Shown here piece by piece: positions 23,566-27,204 of a stretch of DNA of 27,204 nucleotides. Under the pieces are notes generated by a model that worked only from the letters and a program-made list of their open reading frames with translations, made no database searches and was not told the origin of the DNA. Position numbers and translations under genes: made by a program. Position 1 is the first letter of the stretch, and each line of letters begins with the position of its first letter. This DNA comes from WQUF01 sp031549885 (GTDB taxonomy: Bacteria; Bacillota; Clostridia; Clostridiales; Clostridiaceae), in assembly GCA_031549885.1 (NCBI GenBank), contig JAVBPD010000007.1:1-27204 (forward strand). The letters are read 5' to 3'.

Positions 23566-24696
23566 ATGATATATAATGAGCTTTATGATAAGAGATTAGA
23601 GAAAGTAAAAGATTGTATAGCATTTAAAAATAAACATGTGGTAAGCACATATATGGGCCAAGGTTGCCCTCCAGCTCATACAGAAGGCCTCACCATGGCA
23701 GATTACATTGGAAACCCTAAAGAAGGATTTAAACATTTCTTAAATTTTGTCAATAGAATAAATGACATTGCTGAAATAGATTGCATAAATGCTGGCTATG
23801 GAGCCTATAATTGGATAACTTTAGCTACTATATGGTGGTCTAAAATAAAAAGACCTGGAAAAGAGCTTCCTGAAAATTCTGTATGGCAAGTTGAAGAAAA
23901 AAAGCGAATGGAAATAGAGGATTATGATTTAATTATAAAAAATGGTGTTAAAGCATTTACTGATAAGTTATATCCTGAAATCATGGATATGGAAGATCTT
24001 TTTAAGTTTTTAGAGTATATTGCTACTGAAAAAGACAATGAGTTTCAAGCTTACATAGATGCAGGTTATCCACTTCTTGCAGGAGGCTTTGTGTGCCCTC
24101 CTTTTGAAACACTTTGTGGGGGACGTGGAATGAACAATTTCTTTATGGATTGTTATAAACGCCCTGATAAAGTTCAAGCAGCTCAGGATTTGCTTATGGA
24201 AGACATTCGCAAATCAATTGCACAAATGCCATCTAATGAGAAATACTTTATAGGCGCATGGGATGGAGGATGGCGTGGAGCAAGCAATATGGTGAGCCAA
24301 AAAATTTGGGATAGATTGGTTTGGCCATATATGAAGGAAATTGCCCAGCTTTTAATAGATAAAGGAATTACCCCTATTATGCATTTAGATTCTAGCTGGG
24401 ATAGAGATATTGAACGCTTTTTAGAGCTTCCTGAAAAAAAGATAATATTAAACACTGATAATGCTACAGACTTAAGAAGAGCTCGCAAATTGTTAGGCAA
24501 TCATGCAGCATTTATGGGCGATGTGCCAGTTCAAATGCTTGCAGTTGCTTCAAAAGAAGAGGTAGCAGATTATTGCAGAAGGCTCATAGACGATATAGGC
24601 ATTGAAGGATTGTTCTTATGCTCAGGGTGTGATGCTCCTGCTAATGCAAAATTTGAAAACCTTGTTGCTATTTATGAGGTTGCAAAGGAATACTAA
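23566..24696 (+). CDS. UroD/MtaA-type corrinoid methyltransferase A
   Basis: 376 aa, a TIM-barrel protein of the uroporphyrinogen decarboxylase/MtaA superfamily. In corrinoid clusters such proteins move a methyl group between a donor or cofactor and a corrinoid protein. Candidate metal or catalytic residues are His273 and Asp275 (IMHLDSSWD) and Cys352/Cys355 (CSGCDAP), similar in placement to the His/Cys zinc site of MtaA/MtbA. CPPFETLCGGRG (about 177-188) is another strongly conserved stretch in both copies. Not a haem-pathway decarboxylase: no other haem gene is near and it adjoins corrinoid genes. Ribosome site GGAGG lies in the end of corrinoid protein 2. Methyl donor unknown; a methoxylated aromatic or methylated amine is possible. 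Confidence 0.82.
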   Translation: MIYNELYDKRLEKVKDCIAFKNKHVVSTYMGQGCPPAHTEGLTMADYIGNPKEGFKHFLNFVNRINDIAEIDCINAGYGAYNWITLATIWWSKIKRPGKELPENSVWQVEEKKRMEIEDYDLIIKNGVKAFTDKLYPEIMDMEDLFKFLEYIATEKDNEFQAYIDAGYPLLAGGFVCPPFETLCGGRGMNNFFMDCYKRPDKVQAAQDLLMEDIRKSIAQMPSNEKYFIGAWDGGWRGASNMVSQKIWDRLVWPYMKEIAQLLIDKGITPIMHLDSSWDRDIERFLELPEKKIILNTDNATDLRRARKLLGNHAAFMGDVPVQMLAVASKEEVADYCRRLIDDIGIEGLFLCSGCDAPANAKFENLVAIYEVAKEY

Positions 24697-24721
24697 TAGA
24701 TTACAATAAGAAAGGGAAAAT

Positions 24722-25525
24722 ATGATATTTATAGGCGAAAAGATAAATGGAACAAGAAAAGTAATTCAGCAGGCTATTATTGATCACAATAAGGAATATA
24801 TAGAACAAGTTGCTAAAGAGCAAGCTGATGCTGGTGCTGATTATTTAGATATAAATGCTGGAACTTCTCCTGATAGAGAAAAAGATGATATGTTATGGCT
24901 TATAGATGTAGTTCAAGCTGTTGTAGATATACCAATTTGCATCGATAGTTCCTCAGAAGAAGTTTTATCTTCTGCTATTGAAAATGTAAATAAAACACCT
25001 ATGGTGAATTCTATAAATGCAGATCCTAAAAGGCTTAAAAGCTTTCTTCCTATAATTAAAGAAAAAGGATGCACTGTTATAGCACTTGCTATGGATGATT
25101 CTAAGCAAGGAATGCCAAAATCTATAGACGAACGCAAAACCAATATAGACAACATCTTTAAAGCTACGAGAGAATATGGCATTTTAGATGAAAATGTATT
25201 TGTGGATCCTTTAATTATGGCAGTATCCACCGATAACAAGGCTGGGTTAACAGCTCTTAATATTATTAAGTGGATTCGTGAAACATACCCTAAAGCTCAT
25301 ATTACAGGTGGATTTAGCAATGTTTCCTTTGGGCTTCCCAATCGCTCTTTAATAAACCGTACATTTCTTACCCTTGCTATGGCATTTGGTGCAGATGCTT
25401 GTGTTATAGATCCATCAAATGTTGCTATTATAGAATCCATGAAGGCAACAGATGTTTTGCTTGGAAATGACCGCTTTTGCAGAAATTATACAAAAGCTTC
25501 AAAAATTAATTTTACTAAAAAATAA
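24722..25525 (+). CDS. Methyl-corrinoid:tetrahydrofolate methyltransferase (pterin-binding, AcsE/MetH-like)
   Basis: 267 aa, a TIM barrel of the pterin-binding family that includes AcsE and the MetH folate domain. Landmarks are GEKINGTRK (5-13), DYLDINAGTSPDREKD (about 40-55), CIDSSSEEVL (about 77-86), VNSINAD (about 98-104) and TGGFSNVSFGLPNR (about 197-210, Asn-rich pterin-site segment). It should pass the methyl group from the corrinoid protein to tetrahydrofolate, linking the cluster to the Wood-Ljungdahl methyl branch. Length matches the stand-alone enzyme. Lies 25 bases after methyltransferase A with a weak ribosome site (AAAGGG). A strong stem-loop follows the gene. Confidence 0.92.
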   Translation: MIFIGEKINGTRKVIQQAIIDHNKEYIEQVAKEQADAGADYLDINAGTSPDREKDDMLWLIDVVQAVVDIPICIDSSSEEVLSSAIENVNKTPMVNSINADPKRLKSFLPIIKEKGCTVIALAMDDSKQGMPKSIDERKTNIDNIFKATREYGILDENVFVDPLIMAVSTDNKAGLTALNIIKWIRETYPKAHITGGFSNVSFGLPNRSLINRTFLTLAMAFGADACVIDPSNVAIIESMKATDVLLGNDRFCRNYTKASKINFTKK

Positions 25526-25558
25526 AACAAAGCCTTATGTAAGCATAAGGCTTTGTTT
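25525..25558 (+). terminator. Strong stem-loop between the pterin methyltransferase and methyltransferase B genes
   Basis: A perfect 15-base stem (25525-25539 and 25544-25558) with loop TAAG, ending TTTGTTT. It begins at the stop codon of the upstream gene. No promoter fits between it and the next ATG, 34 bases on, so downstream genes need read-through. Confidence 0.8.
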
Positions 25559-25592
25559 GCAAAAATAAATAAAATTTTAAGAGGTGTTAAAA

Positions 25593-26723
25593 ATGGTATA
25601 TAATGAACTTTACAATAAGAGATACGAAAAGGTAAAAGATTGCATAGAGTTTAAAAACAAAGGTCCAGTTAGTACTTATATGGGTCCAGCTTGTGCTCCT
25701 TATCACACAGAGGGACTTACAATTGCAGACTTTATGTCAAAACCTGATGAAGGTATAAAACACTATATAGACTTTGTAAATCGCTTAAATGAAGTTGCAG
25801 AAATAGACTGCATAAATAGTGGATATCTTGGCGTTATTTGGGTAGCTTTATCTTTTATATGGTGGTCGAAGATAAAAAGGCCAGGAAAAGAGCTTGCGGA
25901 AAATTCACTTTGGCAGGTGGAAGAAAAAAGGCGCATGGATGTAAGCGATTATGACTTTATATTAGAAAATGGAGTTAAAGCGTTTACTGATAAACTTTAT
26001 GCAGAAATCCTAGACATGGATGATTTAGAGAAGTTTATAAATTTTACTTCAAAGAGCATTGAAACTAATCAAATGTATATAGATGCAGGTTACCCTATTT
26101 TAAGTCAAGGAATTGTATGTCCTCCATTTGAAACTTTATGTGGTGGAAGAAGTATGAATGACTTCTTTATGGATTGCTACAAACGTCCTGATAAAGTTAA
26201 GGAAGTTCAAGACCTTATGATGGTAGATCTTAGAAAGTCTATTGAAAACATGCCTTCAAATGAAAAATACTTTATTGGTACTTGGGTAGGAGGATGGCGT
26301 GGTGCAAGCTCTATGTTAAATCAAAAAATTTGGGATAAGCTTGTATGGCCATATATGAAAGAATTAGCTATGCTTTTAATAGAAAAAGGGCTTACTCCTG
26401 TTATGCACATAGATTCTTGTTGGGATAGAGATATTGAGCGCTTTTTAGAACTTCCTAAAAACAAGATTATATTAAATACAGATGGCTCAACAGATTTAAA
26501 AAGAGCTCGAAGGCTTCTAAAAGATCATGCTGCGTTTTTAGGAGATGTTCCTTCTCAGATCCTCGCTATTGGATCTAAAGATGATGTTATGGATTATTGT
26601 AAAAAGCTTATAGATGATGTAGGAAGCGAAGGGTTGTTTATTTGTTCAGGATGTGATGCTCCCTATAATTCAAAATTTGAAAATCTAGCTGCTATCTATG
26701 AGACTGCCAAGAATTATAAATAG
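25593..26723 (+). CDS. UroD/MtaA-type corrinoid methyltransferase B
   Basis: 376 aa, a close paralogue of methyltransferase A in the same region: hand alignment of the first 100 residues gives about 68 identities, and the length is identical. The candidate metal/catalytic residues are kept: His272/Asp274 (VMHIDSCWD) and Cys351/Cys354 (CSGCDAP), as is CPPFETLCGGRS. The differences cluster at residues 24-50 and 76-88, where substrate specificity could lie (for example GYGAYNW in A against GYLGVIW in B). I chose the ATG at 25593 with GAGGTG 6 bases upstream; the GTG at 25584 lies within that site. It may take a second methyl donor related to that of A, or pair with the other corrinoid protein. 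Confidence 0.82.
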   Translation: MVYNELYNKRYEKVKDCIEFKNKGPVSTYMGPACAPYHTEGLTIADFMSKPDEGIKHYIDFVNRLNEVAEIDCINSGYLGVIWVALSFIWWSKIKRPGKELAENSLWQVEEKRRMDVSDYDFILENGVKAFTDKLYAEILDMDDLEKFINFTSKSIETNQMYIDAGYPILSQGIVCPPFETLCGGRSMNDFFMDCYKRPDKVKEVQDLMMVDLRKSIENMPSNEKYFIGTWVGGWRGASSMLNQKIWDKLVWPYMKELAMLLIEKGLTPVMHIDSCWDRDIERFLELPKNKIILNTDGSTDLKRARRLLKDHAAFLGDVPSQILAIGSKDDVMDYCKKLIDDVGSEGLFICSGCDAPYNSKFENLAAIYETAKNYK

Positions 26724-26745
26724 TCAAAAAAGGAATTGATTTATA

Positions 26746-27204
26746 ATGACTAAAATAGATATAATATCAGGTTTTTTAGGAGCAGGAAAGACCACTCTTA
26801 TAAATAAACTTTTAAGCGAAGCATATATTGGTGAGACGCTTTCCTTGCTTGAAAATGAATTTGGAGAAATTGGTATCGATGGTGATTTTATCAAGGGCTA
26901 TAATCTTAAGGTTATGGAGATTGCAAATGGATGCATTTGTTGCTCATTGCAAGGAGATTTTATAGATGGAATTTGTGAACTTATTGAAAAATTTAATCCT
27001 GATAGAGTCATAATTGAACCAACTGGTATTGGGAAAATATCAGACATTATCTCAGCTTGCAATGAAGTTTCTAAAAGGGTAGATATAAAAGTAAATTCTA
27101 TTATAACAGTAGTAAACGCAATGACATTTCCCATTTTTTCAAATGTTGGCGGTGATTTTTTTAAAGAGCAAATTAAAGATGCTAAAGTAATTGTATTAAG
27201 CTGT
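26746..27204 (+). CDS. CobW/G3E-family GTPase, metal chaperone type (partial, cut by window end)
   Basis: 153 residues visible. It opens with a Walker A motif, GFLGAGKTT (9-17), then ENEFGEIGID (about 36-45) and the metal-binding CxCC motif (CICC, 63-66), followed by IIEPTGIG (about 88-95, the G3E switch region). CobW-type GTPases deliver Zn, Co or other metals, or support corrinoid metabolism. Next to corrinoid methyltransferases a role in zinc or cobalt supply to these enzymes is plausible. The remaining domain, including the NKxD-type motif and the C-terminal CobW domain, lies outside the window. Same strand and 22 bases after methyltransferase B, so probably the same operon. Confidence 0.88.
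   Translation, partial: MTKIDIISGFLGAGKTTLINKLLSEAYIGETLSLLENEFGEIGIDGDFIKGYNLKVMEIANGCICCSLQGDFIDGICELIEKFNPDRVIIEPTGIGKISDIISACNEVSKRVDIKVNSIITVVNAMTFPIFSNVGGDFFKEQIKDAKVIVLSC

Noticed and set aside
23566..26723. The two UroD-like proteins as haem-pathway uroporphyrinogen decarboxylases
   Set aside because: Duplicate copies next to corrinoid and pterin methyltransferase genes, with no porphyrin biosynthesis gene nearby, point to methyl transfer.
1..27204. CRISPR arrays, tRNA or rRNA genes, insertion sequences or phage genes
   Set aside because: No regularly spaced repeats, cloverleaf-like sequence, transposase or integrase was seen on either strand.

Overview
The window looks like the chromosome of a strictly anaerobic, low-GC Firmicute, most likely a Clostridium-type amino-acid (Stickland) fermenter. 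The evidence is AT-rich DNA with strong AGGAGG ribosome binding sites, a D-proline reductase (prd) operon with two selenocysteine codons, and a corrinoid/tetrahydrofolate methyl-transfer cluster. I cannot name the species from sequence alone.

Layout. (1) 1-2726, minus: the N-terminal two thirds or so of an AcoR-like sigma-54 activator (cut by the window edge), preceded by a zinc butanediol-dehydrogenase-like gene; each has its own sigma-A promoter. (2) 3001-6168, plus: a Xaa-Pro aminopeptidase and a POT-family peptide transporter, ending at a bidirectional terminator. (3) 13731-6232, minus: prdC-prdA-small protein-prdB-prdD-prdE-prdF and a TauE/SafE-type permease. prdC and prdB both read through an in-frame TGA as selenocysteine, so naive gene calling truncates prdC and splits prdB. 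(4) 20513-14058, minus: a LacI-type repressor, then a sugar ABC lipoprotein, two permeases and a GH65 glycoside phosphorylase. A LacI-type operator sits just downstream of the lipoprotein promoter. (5) 20714-27204, plus: a DUF1638 protein, corrinoid protein 1, a GntR/UTRA regulator, corrinoid protein 2, UroD/MtaA-type methyltransferase A, a methyl-THF-type pterin methyltransferase, UroD/MtaA-type methyltransferase B (a close paralogue of A), and a CobW/G3E GTPase cut by the window edge.

How they fit together. Regions 2 and 3 form one route: proline-containing peptides are imported, Xaa-Pro bonds are cut, L-proline is racemised by PrdF, and D-proline is reduced to 5-aminovalerate by PrdA/PrdB with electrons probably delivered by PrdC. 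Region 4 is a regulated uptake and phosphorolysis system for an alpha-linked disaccharide or glucoside. Region 5 is a methyl-corrinoid system whose methyl donor is unknown; the GntR/UTRA regulator, two corrinoid proteins and two near-duplicate methyltransferases suggest a substrate-inducible system for two related donors. It is the part most likely to contain undescribed biology.

I found no tRNA, rRNA, CRISPR array, insertion sequence, integrase or phage gene.
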